Notes: a model not told the origin generated them from the sequence alone. 64,000 bases of DNA from Chryseobacterium formosum (GCF_026460885.1 NZ_JAOVZW010000010.1:124001-188000), one strand, 5' to 3'; shown: positions 33,410 through 42,757, numbered from the stretch's first letter. Numbers and translations: made by a program.

Positions 33410-34756
33410 CTATGCTTTCGCTAAAAAACTTTCGTAGGAAGAGTGCACAGAAACCGTGCCATCTGACAGGATTTTTTCTAATTTTAAGAATTCGATTTGA
33501 TTAACGAAAGATTGGTCAAAATCTTTTTGTACTCTCACATAATTTTCTGTGAAGCCAAACATTTTTCCGTCTTTGTTTTCGTGTTCCCAAAGTACAGGAA
33601 GTGTTTTTCCGAGCTGAGTTTGATAAAATGCCATCTTTTTCTTTTCAGATAAAATTCTAAGCATTTTGTTGCGTTTTTTTCTTTCAGGAATCGGAACAAT
33701 TCCATCCATTCCAACAGCTTCTGTGTTTTCTCTTTCAGAATAGGTGAAAACATGCAGATAACTAATCGGAAGTTCATTAAGGAAATTATAGGTTTCCATG
33801 AACAACTCTTCAGTTTCGCCAGGAAAACCAACAATTACATCAACACCAATTGCCGCATCGGGCATTACTTCACGAATTTTATTAACTCTGTCGTTGTATA
33901 ATTTCGTTAAATAACGACGCTTCATTTTTTTCAATAAATCATCGCTTCCTGATTGCAAAGGAATATGAAAATGCGGAACAAAACTCTTACTTTTTGAAAC
34001 TAATTCGATACTTTCATCTTTCAAAAGGTTCGGTTCAATCGATGAAATACGAATTCTTTCTATTCCTTCAACTTCATTTAATTCTGAAATTAAATCTAAG
34101 AAAGTATGTTCGTGTCTTTTGTTACCAAATTCGCCTTTACCATAATCGCCGATATTTACACCAGTTAAAACAATTTCTTTGATGTCTTTCGCCGCAATTT
34201 CTCTGGCATTCTTAATAACGTTTTCGATGGTATCTGAACGAGAAATTCCTCTAGCCAAAGGAATCGTACAGTAAGTACATTTATAATCACATCCATCCTG
34301 AACTTTTAAGAAAGCTCTGGTTCTGTCACCAATGGAATAACTTCCAATGAAAAAATCGGTTTCTTCAATTTCGCATGAATGTACAACACCTTCACTTTCA
34401 GATTTTTCCAAATCATCAAGATAGCTTAGAATATTGAATTTTTCTTTGGCTCCTAAAACCAAATCAACACCTGTAATTTGTGAAATTTCTTCAGGTTTCA
34501 ACTGAGCATAACATCCAACAATTACCACCAAACCTTCAGGATTGGCTTTCATGGCTCTTTTTACGTGAAGTTTACACTCACGATCTGCGTTTTCTGTAAC
34601 CGAACAAGTATTAATAACATAAATATCTGCTTTATCATCAAAACTCACCTTATCATAACCTGCATCTGTTAATTGACGGGCAATAGTGGATGTTTCCGCA
34701 AAATTTAATTTGCAGCCAAGGGTGTGAAATGCGGCAGTTCTATGAAAGTGAGACAT
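33410..34756 (-). CDS. mtaB: tRNA t6A37 methylthiotransferase MtaB
   Basis: Radical-SAM enzyme that converts t6A37 to ms2t6A37. The 448 residues show the N-terminal UPF0004 domain with three cluster cysteines (LGCKLNFAET, NTCSVTENADREC, VGCYAQL), the radical-SAM motif CDYKCTYC (C-x3-C-x2-C), GVNIGDYG, FHIPLQSGSDDLLKKMKRRY, GVDVIVGFPGE and a C-terminal TRAM-like region. The LGCKLNFAE start and length fit MtaB rather than MiaB. A TATCTTTG -7 box lies on the minus strand at 34789-34782. Confidence 0.92.
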   Translation of the reverse strand: MSHFHRTAAFHTLGCKLNFAETSTIARQLTDAGYDKVSFDDKADIYVINTCSVTENADRECKLHVKRAMKANPEGLVVIVGCYAQLKPEEISQITGVDLVLGAKEKFNILSYLDDLEKSESEGVVHSCEIEETDFFIGSYSIGDRTRAFLKVQDGCDYKCTYCTIPLARGISRSDTIENVIKNAREIAAKDIKEIVLTGVNIGDYGKGEFGNKRHEHTFLDLISELNEVEGIERIRISSIEPNLLKDESIELVSKSKSFVPHFHIPLQSGSDDLLKKMKRRYLTKLYNDRVNKIREVMPDAAIGVDVIVGFPGETEELFMETYNFLNELPISYLHVFTYSERENTEAVGMDGIVPIPERKKRNKMLRILSEKKKMAFYQTQLGKTLPVLWEHENKDGKMFGFTENYVRVQKDFDQSFVNQIEFLKLEKILSDGTVSVHSSYESFLAKA

Positions 34757-34822
34757 TTATTGTTCCTGAATTTTGTGGGTGCAAAGATAATCAATTTAAT
34801 ATGAATAGTAAATCGATTGAAT

Positions 34823-35461
34823 CTATTGTTTGTATTCATTACTAATTTCCGCACTGTTTTGATAGCAAACCGGAGATGAATAATGAATTTCAACCTCATC
34901 ATTCTTTTGCAAATCTTTGATACATTGTTCTCTAATATCCCAAATTTCATTTAAAGTGTAAGGAATAAGCTCTGTATCAATCCATTTTTGAAGAAAATTT
35001 TTATGAAACGAAATCTTTTCATAAACAATTTCATTGAATTCTATTTCTCTTTCAATCAGCAATTTATTTTTAAACTGAGTATAATCAGATTCAGGTTTTG
35101 TAAAATCAAAATACTCGTTCTCAATTTTTAAATAATTATGCGCTTCGGGGATGTAATCAAGCTTAAATTCTTCCAGCGTATTTTTAATTTTCCTGGTGTA
35201 TTCGGAATCCATTTGAAAGATTCCAAGAATTAATTTGACGTTTGGCTGGTTATTTTCAAGTGCTAATTTGCGTAAAACGGCATGTTTTGTACTGCAAGTT
35301 CCGCCCAAATCATCAAAAACACAATGGATATTACTTTTATCATAATTCCTCTTGTAAGGCAATTGGGAAATAAATTGACAAGCAGAATGAAAATCTGTGA
35401 TATTCCTTTCTAAAAACAAATCAGAGACAATTTCTTTACTATGTATTAAAAAGTTTTTCAT
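34823..35461 (-). CDS. Transglutaminase-like hypothetical protein
   Basis: 212 residues, soluble. A possible papain-like triad is visible: Cys in GGTCSTKHAVLRKLA (about residue 55), His in EAHNYLKIENEYFDFT (about 107) and the Asp in the same segment. Spacing and sequence context resemble the transglutaminase-like core (GxCxxxAxxL...H...D). No export signal. Function is unknown; a peptidase or amidase-like role is an inference. It lies 5 bases from the DinB-like gene, so the two are probably co-transcribed. Confidence 0.6.
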   Translation of the reverse strand: MKNFLIHSKEIVSDLFLERNITDFHSACQFISQLPYKRNYDKSNIHCVFDDLGGTCSTKHAVLRKLALENNQPNVKLILGIFQMDSEYTRKIKNTLEEFKLDYIPEAHNYLKIENEYFDFTKPESDYTQFKNKLLIEREIEFNEIVYEKISFHKNFLQKWIDTELIPYTLNEIWDIREQCIKDLQKNDEVEIHYSSPVCYQNSAEISNEYKQ

Positions 35462-35466
35462 GCCAA

Positions 35467-35982
35467 CTATCTAAATTTATCTTTCATTTCAGAATTAAAG
35501 TCGTCAGATTTATTCCTTGCAATGGAAAGTGTTTTCCAATCGTTATTTTTAATCATTTTAGCGATAAAAACAATTTGCCCGATGTGATAAGGATAATGTG
35601 CCAATTGACGGAATATCGCATCAATTACTGAATGAGGTTCGTTTCTGATATAAATTGTAGAATTTAGATTTTCTTCATTAATCTGATTTAAAGCATCGAA
35701 AAAACATTTCCAGCCTTTTTCCCAAAAATCTAAAACCTCAGCTTTTGTTTTGAAAGTATTGGTAAATTCTTCATCACGATTTCGCCAGGATTTTTCGCCG
35801 TCTTCCGTTAAAAAATTAGTCCATCTCGACAACATATTTCCTGCAATATGTTTGACAATAACTGCAATTGAATTGCTTTCTTCATTAAATTGCCAGAAAA
35901 TCTGTTCGTCCGAAAGTTGCTCAAATGATTTATCACCAAGCATTTTGTAATACTCGAAACGTTTTATAAATAAATCTTGCAT
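35467..35982 (-). CDS. DinB/DUF1572-family protein
   Basis: 171-residue four-helix-bundle type protein. Metal-binding histidines are in the expected places: VKHIAGNMLSRW and the C-terminal HYPYHIGQIVFIAKM. This DinB-like superfamily includes metal-dependent thiol S-transferases such as those for bacillithiol; the substrate here is unknown. It starts MQDLFIKRFEYYK and precedes the transglutaminase-like gene by 5 bases. Confidence 0.82.
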   Translation of the reverse strand: MQDLFIKRFEYYKMLGDKSFEQLSDEQIFWQFNEESNSIAVIVKHIAGNMLSRWTNFLTEDGEKSWRNRDEEFTNTFKTKAEVLDFWEKGWKCFFDALNQINEENLNSTIYIRNEPHSVIDAIFRQLAHYPYHIGQIVFIAKMIKNNDWKTLSIARNKSDDFNSEMKDKFR

Positions 35983-36041
35983 TTTAGTTAATTTAAAACC
36001 AATTTAGCATTTTTCACGTATATAATAGTAAATTGCAGCCT

Positions 36042-36401
36042 ATGAATTGTAAGATAAGCCATTTTATGCAGGATTTGAACTCCTTAAATCTTCAGGAACT
36101 TGAAAAATGGTTTAATGATGAAACTGTAATCTGGATTCCGCCTGCAAAAGAAATTTCAGGAAAAACTCGGGTTTTGGCGTTATTCAGAGCTATTTTCAGA
36201 CGATATGAAAACATCGAATGGAATGTTTCTGAAATTTTCAATTTGGGAAATGATAAATATTTTTACTTAACTGATTCTTTAGGAAATCTTTCTGGAAGAG
36301 ATTCGTACAGAAACCAAATTTGTACAATCATACAGTTTTCAGAATCGGGTAAAATTCTTTATTTATCAGATTATTTCAAAGATACTGAAGCATTCAGCTA
36401 A
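36042..36401 (+). CDS. SnoaL/NTF2-like protein
   Basis: 119 residues from ATG 36042 (the preceding TTG adds only three residues). The pattern fits a single NTF2-like alpha+beta cone: MQDLNSLNLQELEKWFNDETVIWIPPAKEISGKTRVLALF, then strands WNVSEIFNLGNDKYFYLTDS and ICTIIQFSESGKILYLSDYF. It may be a ketosteroid-isomerase-like enzyme or ligand-binding protein; the substrate is unknown. Confidence 0.7.
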   Translation: MNCKISHFMQDLNSLNLQELEKWFNDETVIWIPPAKEISGKTRVLALFRAIFRRYENIEWNVSEIFNLGNDKYFYLTDSLGNLSGRDSYRNQICTIIQFSESGKILYLSDYFKDTEAFS

Positions 36402-36433
36402 AAAGCCATCTCTTTTGGAAATGGCTTTTGTTA
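36401..36433 (+). terminator. Terminator after SnoaL-like gene
   Basis: AAAAGCCAT (36401-36409) pairs with ATGGCTTTT (36421-36429) around an 11-base loop, followed by a short T-run. Confidence 0.65.
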
Positions 36434-36457
36434 TATTAATTATTCAAAATTATTCTA

Positions 36458-38557
36458 TTATTCTCTGTTTTTCACCAGTACCCAACCTGTATATTTAATT
36501 GGAGTACCTTTTTTGTCATTTTCATTCCATGACACAGAATACCAATAACTTCCTGTAGGGACTTTTTTGTTTCCTGAAGTTCCGTCCCATTTATAATTAT
36601 TGAATTTATCAGCCTGGAAAATTTTGTTTCCGTATCTGTCGAAGATATTAAATATTAAATTCTGTTTGTTTGCCAAAGCCGAATAATCAATAATATCATT
36701 AATACCATCTCCGTTTGGAGTAATTACATTGACAAGATTTGGAACTACAATTCCAATTTCAATCGGCTCACAATCATAAGCATCTTTTACATAAATTTTA
36801 TGATCGCCTCTTTTAATGTTTGTAAATACGTTAGAATCTTGCCATAAAATCCCATCCATTGAATATTTATAAGGAGCTGTTCCTGCGTTTACGTTAATCG
36901 TAACTGTTGTATTAGAAATATCAACACTTGCAATAACAGGTTGTTCCGAAGGATACACTTTTACCGTTTGAAGAGCGATACAGTCACCTGTTTTCAATTT
37001 CACCCAATAAGTTCCGACGCCAACACCAGAAATAATCTGAGTTGTTGCTCCTGTACTCCACTCATATCCGCTAAATCCTGCTCCTGCGTCCAAAGTCGTT
37101 CTGTCTTCAATACAGATCGTTTTATCTTTTAAAACTGTAGAGTAAACCAATGGAATTACTTCTAACGTAATTTTAGCAATACCGTAACATCCGTTTGCAC
37201 TGATTACTCTTACATAAACAACTCCATTTGGAGAAATATAATTTGTGAAAAGTGATATTTGGTTGGTATCATTTGTTGTATCTGTAAGTGACGGATAATA
37301 TTTTTTTGTGGTTCCTGTTTGTGCAGTTACATTCGCTGTTGAAAGATTAAAAGAAGCAGTTTTAAGATCTGGATCAATCGTACAAAATCTTAAAGTAGTA
37401 TCATTAACCACAACTTCAGGATAAAAACTAAGCGTAATTACTGCGATATCTGAGCAACCGTCACCAGTTTTTACCAAAGCATAAACCGTTCCTTCTGCAG
37501 ATTGATGTTGACTAGGATTACTAATCTGTCCCGTTCCTGCGTTCAAATTAGCTAAAGTTGGGAAATAAGTAGTTGTAACGCTTAACGAACCACTATAGAC
37601 ATTTGCTGTTGTCAAATTAAAAACTCCCTGTCCTTGTTTATTATTGTTACAAGCAAAAATAGTAACATCATTTGCTGTAATATTTCCTAATTTAAATTTA
37701 AAAGCACCAATTTGTCGACACGAATTAAGAGCATTATTAGGATTTGTAGGATCTTGATAATGAATACTGTAGTAGTAAGTCGTTGTAGTATTCACAATGA
37801 TAGGCGCCGTAATCGGGCTTGTTCCGGAAAGTGCGTTATTTTGTGTAGTATGATAAGAAATTGTAAAGTTCGGATTTCCATTTAAAATTCCCGGAGTTAA
37901 TGTACTGAAATCAAACAAAGCAGGACTTGAACAGATAAGAATTTCACGCGGATCTGCAGGATTCGCAGCTGGAATTCCTGGAGGAACAAAAGGATTGGGC
38001 TGCAACGCAGGATTTGTAAAAGGAGAAGCCAAAGTAGCCGTTCCGCCCCAAGTTAAAGAAAACGGAGCCGTTGTTGTACTTCCTGCTCCAACCCAGTTAT
38101 CAATAAACAAATAATATGTTTGTCCCGCAACAACATCTAAATATTGACAATAAGGAGTCGTAGAACCTCCCGCTGCACTTATAACGGTGCTCGTCATATT
38201 CATTCCTGTTGAAGCACCGACACCAATCACAGTTGCCGCATTACAACGGATTGGTGAACCTAAATTTCCGCAAACTGCATTAGGGCCGAAAATTGCCCAA
38301 TCATAATCTGCTCCTGAATTTGTGGGAATCAAGTCAAAAGTTAAAGTTCCGCTAGTTGCAATGGTAAGTTTATACCAAATCGAATTATGCTCTCCCGAAC
38401 TAATACAACCACCTATTGTCTCATTTACCAAACCTACACCTGTAGGATTGTAGGTAATGCTGGAATTTCCGCATACTGCTAAAGCTGTAGAGCAATCTGC
38501 CTGGGAATAAAAAGTCTGAGAAATACAAAAAAGAATAAAAAGTAGAGTTTTTTTCAT
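36458..38557 (-). CDS. Secreted T9SS type B cargo protein (gliding-motility-associated C-terminal domain)
   Basis: 699 residues with signal peptide MKKTLLFILFCISQTFYSQ. The N-terminal half is a Cys-containing adhesin-like region (VNETIGGCISSGEHNSIWYKLTI, YYLFIDNW). The middle holds repeated Ig/PKD-like strands (TTYYYSIHYQDPTN, GTYWVKLKTGD). The C-terminus is the CHU_C type B sorting domain: VITPNGDGINDIIDYSALAN, FNIFDRYGNKIF, GTSGNKKVPTGSYWY, TGWVLVKNRE. Exported by the T9SS, whose core (gldKLMN) is also in this window. Probably surface-attached; the ligand is unknown. Confidence 0.93.
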   Translation of the reverse strand: MKKTLLFILFCISQTFYSQADCSTALAVCGNSSITYNPTGVGLVNETIGGCISSGEHNSIWYKLTIATSGTLTFDLIPTNSGADYDWAIFGPNAVCGNLGSPIRCNAATVIGVGASTGMNMTSTVISAAGGSTTPYCQYLDVVAGQTYYLFIDNWVGAGSTTTAPFSLTWGGTATLASPFTNPALQPNPFVPPGIPAANPADPREILICSSPALFDFSTLTPGILNGNPNFTISYHTTQNNALSGTSPITAPIIVNTTTTYYYSIHYQDPTNPNNALNSCRQIGAFKFKLGNITANDVTIFACNNNKQGQGVFNLTTANVYSGSLSVTTTYFPTLANLNAGTGQISNPSQHQSAEGTVYALVKTGDGCSDIAVITLSFYPEVVVNDTTLRFCTIDPDLKTASFNLSTANVTAQTGTTKKYYPSLTDTTNDTNQISLFTNYISPNGVVYVRVISANGCYGIAKITLEVIPLVYSTVLKDKTICIEDRTTLDAGAGFSGYEWSTGATTQIISGVGVGTYWVKLKTGDCIALQTVKVYPSEQPVIASVDISNTTVTINVNAGTAPYKYSMDGILWQDSNVFTNIKRGDHKIYVKDAYDCEPIEIGIVVPNLVNVITPNGDGINDIIDYSALANKQNLIFNIFDRYGNKIFQADKFNNYKWDGTSGNKKVPTGSYWYSVSWNENDKKGTPIKYTGWVLVKNRE

Positions 38558-38692
38558 GTCTAATTTGGTTTATAAGTTAATAGTACATCAAATATAACAA
38601 TTTTAAATTAAAATCACCAAATATTGACAAAAACAAAATATTTATTAATAAAAAACTTATTTAATTAAATTATTTACATCAAATTAATAAAA

Positions 38693-39490
38693 CTATTTAA
38701 TGCTCGTCATATTCCCACAAAGGTTTTCAAGATGAAAAATCTTATGAAATGGGCTCTTTACTTCATTTAAATGTTCCCTGTCCTGAATGAAAGTATATCT
38801 CGATGCAAGAGAGTTCATATCTGAAACGATAACCAGCCAACATTCATCGACTGAAGTATCGTAATAAGGGAATTTTTCGTTCTTTTTTTCGATTAATTCT
38901 AAAATTTTTTCAGAACACAATTCATCAAAAAGATTCATATTGTATTCATAAGTAATAAAAACATTTCTGCGATGGGAAGATTTTCTGATTGATTTTACAC
39001 ATCCAAAAGGTTTTCCTTTTTTAATGCTTTTATAGATATTTAAAATAATTTCCTGTTGGTTTTCTAAAGAATCAAATTTGATATTTGGGTAGAATTCTAA
39101 AAAATAAACACCACGATATTTGGTAGTGTCTTCTTGTTCTAATAGTATTTCAGCCTGACGGAAAATCTTGTTTAAATTGCTCTCCATCTTTTTCATTTCA
39201 AGATGGTTGATTACTTCCGTTAACTCGATTCCTATTTTTTTGTCGTTGAGTTTTGCGATAAAGTCAGGACTTTCGCAAGTGAAATTTTCAAATGTAACTT
39301 CCGGAAAATGATGCATAAAAGAATTGAGCAATAAAATCTCTGCTTTTTTCTTGTATTTTTCACGGTCATGAAGCTTAGACTCGTCAATTTTTTGATGATA
39401 CTTCTCCATCGGCTTTTTTTTCAAATGTCGATTGAGATAATATAAGCTCAGATTTTTAATTAAATCTTCATCAGAAAAAGCTTTTTTCAT
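38693..39490 (-). CDS. Hypothetical protein with a PD-(D/E)XK-nuclease-like motif
   Basis: 265 residues, soluble and basic. The segment CESPDFIAKLNDKKIGIELTEVIN fits the restriction-endonuclease-like pattern PD...(D/E)xK, with ELT at the usual ExK position. This variation occurs in some superfamily members but may mean altered activity. A basic N-terminus (KKKPMEKYHQKIDESKLHDREKYKKK) could bind nucleic acid. No methyltransferase partner is adjacent. Monocistronic between a T9SS cargo gene and DUF3667. Confidence 0.55.
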   Translation of the reverse strand: MKKAFSDEDLIKNLSLYYLNRHLKKKPMEKYHQKIDESKLHDREKYKKKAEILLLNSFMHHFPEVTFENFTCESPDFIAKLNDKKIGIELTEVINHLEMKKMESNLNKIFRQAEILLEQEDTTKYRGVYFLEFYPNIKFDSLENQQEIILNIYKSIKKGKPFGCVKSIRKSSHRRNVFITYEYNMNLFDELCSEKILELIEKKNEKFPYYDTSVDECWLVIVSDMNSLASRYTFIQDREHLNEVKSPFHKIFHLENLCGNMTSIK

Positions 39491-39632
39491 GTGTGGTTTT
39501 TTAAGATTAATAATAACACATGGTTTTCACGGTTGAGCCGAAAGTTTTTGATTATCAAAAAATTACGATTAAATATATGAAATAATAAGATACGTTTAGA
39601 TAAAAACAAAAAATTTAAAAATCATTTAATAT

Positions 39633-39661
39633 TTGATTTTTCATTTGAATTTTTATCTTTG
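39633..39661 (+). promoter_or_regulatory. Promoter of the DUF3667 / phosphorylase pair
   Basis: TTG (39633-39635) and TATCTTTG (39654-39661) are separated by 18 bases. The -7 box ends 15 bases before the ATG at 39677. Confidence 0.7.
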
Positions 39662-39676
39662 AATAAATTCTTATTT

Positions 39677-40459
39677 ATGGATGCTACTCATGCGGAATGT
39701 AGAAACTGCCATCACAGTTTAAATGAAGATGATAAATTCTGCTCAAAATGCGGGCAAAACACAGATACTCACAAAATTAATTTACATTATGTTATTCATG
39801 AGTTAATTCACGGAATATTGCACCTTGATGGCGGTATTATACATACTACCAAAGCTTTATTTACAAAGCCTGGAATTATGATCAGAGAATATCTGGAAGG
39901 TAAAAGAAAGAATCACTTTAGTCCTATTATATTTATTGTTATTTTGTCGACTATACTGGTTTTGATTAAACATTATTTATATAACGATCATATTATAAAT
40001 GCAGCAAAATTAAATACTAATAATCAATCCGAAATAGGAAAAAGAATATTGCAAATTGCAGTTCCTGCTTTAGAATGGATTTTTAGTCACCTTACTCTTT
40101 TGTACTTAATACAAATTCCCATTTTGGCAATTGGTTTCTATTTTATATTTAAAAAAATGACAAAATACAATTATTTAGAATGGTTACTTATATTATCATT
40201 TTGTACGATCCAGATTATGATTATCAGTATAGTTTTTTATTTTGTAAATAAAGCATTACCCGGAACAATGATTTTATCCAACATTTTGGTTATTGGAGTT
40301 TTCATCTGGACGATCATACAATTGTTATCAAAATTTGAAATAGGTAAAGTAATTTTTAATTTAGTTCTAAGCCTCACTATAAATTTTTTAATCATATCTA
40401 TTATTTTGACCGGAATAGTAACTTATTACTATAAATCTAATCCCAACCTTTTTAATTAA
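39677..40459 (+). CDS. DUF3667 membrane protein with N-terminal zinc ribbon
   Basis: 260 residues from ATG 39677; the longer frame starts inside the -7 promoter box. The N-terminal zinc ribbon CRNCHHSLNEDDKFCSKCGQ carries four Cys in two CxxC pairs. It is followed by ALFTKPGIMIREYLEGKRKNHFSPIIFIVILS, the DUF3667 signature, and then four or five hydrophobic segments to the end. Polytopic membrane protein of unknown function. The phosphorylase-like gene begins 7 bases after its stop, implying co-transcription. Confidence 0.85.
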   Translation: MDATHAECRNCHHSLNEDDKFCSKCGQNTDTHKINLHYVIHELIHGILHLDGGIIHTTKALFTKPGIMIREYLEGKRKNHFSPIIFIVILSTILVLIKHYLYNDHIINAAKLNTNNQSEIGKRILQIAVPALEWIFSHLTLLYLIQIPILAIGFYFIFKKMTKYNYLEWLLILSFCTIQIMIISIVFYFVNKALPGTMILSNILVIGVFIWTIIQLLSKFEIGKVIFNLVLSLTINFLIISIILTGIVTYYYKSNPNLFN

Positions 40460-40466
40460 TAACACA

Positions 40467-42125
40467 ATGGATTTCAAAAATTTTCAGATGCCTTTCAGCA
40501 TCAACCCAAAATACACTAAAAAAGTCGCCTATTTTTCAATGGAATTTGCCTTAGAGCAAGTTCTTAAAGTCTATTCCGGCGGACTTGGTTTTTTAGCCGG
40601 TTCTCATATGAGAAGTGCTTACAATCTTAATCAGGATCTCATCGGAATCGGAATTCTATGGAAATTCGGCTATTACGATCAGGCGAGAAACCACGACCAA
40701 ACTTTACAGCCAGTCTGGACAAAAAAAATGTACAGCTTTTTGGAAGATACCGGAATTAAATTTCAGATAGAAATACACAGTGCGCCGGTTTGGGTAAAAG
40801 TGTGGTATCTTGACCCAGAAATTTTCAATACAGCACCGATGTTTTTCCTGTCAACTGATGTTCCGGAAAATGATCATATTTCAAAAACAATCTGCCACAG
40901 ATTATATGACGCCAATGAATCTACGAAATTAGCCCAATATATTTTGCTTGGAAAAGGCGGTGCAAAACTTTTAGATGAAATGAATCTTGAAAGAGATGTT
41001 TATCATTTGAACGAAGCTCACGGTCTTCCTGCGGCATTTCATTTATTGAAAAAATACAACGGAAACATTCAAAAAGTAAAAGAGAAACTGGTTTTCACCA
41101 CACATACTCCTGAAGAAGCCGGAAACGAAAAACACAATCTGAAATTATGCTACGACATGTCTTATTTTTCAGGTTTAAGCATGGAAGAAGCTAAAAAAAT
41201 TGAAGGTTCGGATGGAGAATTGTTCAACCACTCGCTTTGTGCTTTGAAAATGGCAAGAATTGCAAATGGAGTTTCAAAACTTCACGGTGAAGTTTCCCGA
41301 GCAATGTGGAGCAAATACCCAGGAATTTGTGAAATTAAATCAATCACAAATGCTCAGGATTTCAAATATTGGGGTGACAAAGAGTTATATATTTCTAAAG
41401 ACGAAAACAACGACACTCTTTTCGATTACAGAAAGAAAATTTTAAAGAAAAGATTATTCAGAATTGTTGCAGATCAAACAGGAAATTTATTTGATCCAAA
41501 TGTTTTCACTATTGTTTGGGCGAGAAGATTTGCAGGATACAAAAGAGCAGATTTGCTTTTGCACGATAAAGAAAGATTCAGAAAATTATTAAACAATCCG
41601 AAATATCCGGTGCAAATTATTTGGGCTGGAAAACCTTATCCGATGGATTATTCTTCGATTTCGATGTTCAATGTTTTGGTTGAAGAAAGCAAAAACCACA
41701 AAAACATGGCAGTTTTGACGGGTTATGAACTTTCATTAAGTAAATCTTTAAAACAAGGTTCAGATTTATGGCTAAATAATCCTAGAGTTCCAAGAGAAGC
41801 TTCAGGAACTTCAGGAATGACTGCTGCAATGAACGGGTCTATAAATCTTTCAACTGACGACGGCTGGATTCCTGAATTTGCAAAACATGGAGAAAACTCT
41901 TTCGTAGTACCAAAAGCAGATTATGTAAACATGAGCATTTACGAACAGGATAATTATGATTTAAATAAATTATATGAAATTCTGGAAAACGAGATTCTTC
42001 CAACCTATTACGATCAGCATGATAAATGGAGAAAAATTCAGCACAATTCTATGAAAGATGTAAAAGACAATTTTAATAGCGATAGAATGGCAGATGAATA
42101 TTACTCTATCATGTACAACAAATAA
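40467..42125 (+). CDS. Alpha-glucan phosphorylase-family protein lacking the PLP lysine
   Basis: 552 residues, the size of the short prokaryotic alpha-glucan phosphorylase class (GT35). Conserved parts include VAYFSMEFALEQVLKVYSGGLGFLAGSH, HLNEAHGLPAAF, FTTHTPEEAGN, FTIVWARRFAGYKRADLL and IIWAGKPYP. At the cofactor site the family has EASGT-x2-MK, where the Lys forms the Schiff base with pyridoxal phosphate; this protein reads EASGTSGMTAAMNG with Thr452 at that place. A canonical PLP-dependent phosphorolysis is therefore doubtful. It may be a divergent paralogue with other activity. Second gene of a pair with DUF3667. Confidence 0.85.
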   Translation: MDFKNFQMPFSINPKYTKKVAYFSMEFALEQVLKVYSGGLGFLAGSHMRSAYNLNQDLIGIGILWKFGYYDQARNHDQTLQPVWTKKMYSFLEDTGIKFQIEIHSAPVWVKVWYLDPEIFNTAPMFFLSTDVPENDHISKTICHRLYDANESTKLAQYILLGKGGAKLLDEMNLERDVYHLNEAHGLPAAFHLLKKYNGNIQKVKEKLVFTTHTPEEAGNEKHNLKLCYDMSYFSGLSMEEAKKIEGSDGELFNHSLCALKMARIANGVSKLHGEVSRAMWSKYPGICEIKSITNAQDFKYWGDKELYISKDENNDTLFDYRKKILKKRLFRIVADQTGNLFDPNVFTIVWARRFAGYKRADLLLHDKERFRKLLNNPKYPVQIIWAGKPYPMDYSSISMFNVLVEESKNHKNMAVLTGYELSLSKSLKQGSDLWLNNPRVPREASGTSGMTAAMNGSINLSTDDGWIPEFAKHGENSFVVPKADYVNMSIYEQDNYDLNKLYEILENEILPTYYDQHDKWRKIQHNSMKDVKDNFNSDRMADEYYSIMYNK

Positions 42126-42131
42126 AAAAGT

Positions 42132-42163
42132 AAAAAACCGTGAAAAATGATTCACGGTTTTTT
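42132..42163. terminator. Bidirectional terminator
   Basis: Stem AAAAAACCGTGAA / TTCACGGTTTTTT with a 6-base loop; it ends the phosphorylase-like gene and the convergent small gene. Confidence 0.9.
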
Positions 42164-42183
42164 ATTTATAAAAAATGCAACTA

Positions 42184-42654
42184 TTATTTAGCTGTAGAAA
42201 CACCTATTTCATAAACATCTGCGTGTTTTAGATATTTCGAACGTTCTCTTGAAGTAACAGATTCTAACAGGTCATTTTTAATGACAATAATCGGATCTTC
42301 TGCATTCTCAATTTCAAAACTTGCAAAATATCTTTCTTCAGGTCCTGTTTTATCTTGATTAGCTTTAATTTTCTGAAGTTCATCTGCGTATTGTTTAAAA
42401 CCGGGATCAGAAGAATGAATAAATTTATATTCTGGTCCGGCTTCTACAAAATAGTGAAGTTTTTTTTCAATCAAACCAGCTTCTGAAGTAATTTGCGGAT
42501 TATCATTTCCATCTTTAAAAGCTACTTCTACTAATTCACCTCCTTTATTTTGAATATAATTTTCAGCATCGCTGAAAGAGGAAAATCCTGTAAAAATAAC
42601 TTGATTCTCCAATTCGTAGCGATTTAACTTTTTGTTGTTTTCTTTCGTTTCCAT
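42184..42654 (-). CDS. Hypothetical cytosolic protein, 156 aa
   Basis: No family recognised. It is acidic, without signal peptide or membrane segments. The first half has IFTGFSSFSDAENYIQNKGGELVEVAFKDGN, which looks like a small alpha/beta domain. The second half is helical (FKQYADELQKIKANQDKTGPEERYF). It reads like an intact gene with normal codon use and its own terminator. Confidence 0.65.
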   Translation of the reverse strand: METKENNKKLNRYELENQVIFTGFSSFSDAENYIQNKGGELVEVAFKDGNDNPQITSEAGLIEKKLHYFVEAGPEYKFIHSSDPGFKQYADELQKIKANQDKTGPEERYFASFEIENAEDPIIVIKNDLLESVTSRERSKYLKHADVYEIGVSTAK

Positions 42655-42730
42655 AATTAATTTCTTTGATATAAAACATATTCAATTTTTCTGCCAAAAC
42701 ACCTTTTTAATTTCGGTTTAATAAAATTAT

Positions 42731-42738
42731 TATCTTTG
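42731..42738 (+). promoter_or_regulatory. -7 box of the DPP-IV gene
   Basis: TATCTTTG matches TAnnTTTG and lies 19 bases before the ATG at 42758; a -33 TTG is not evident. Confidence 0.5.
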
Positions 42739-42757
42739 GATTTCTTTAAAATTAGAA

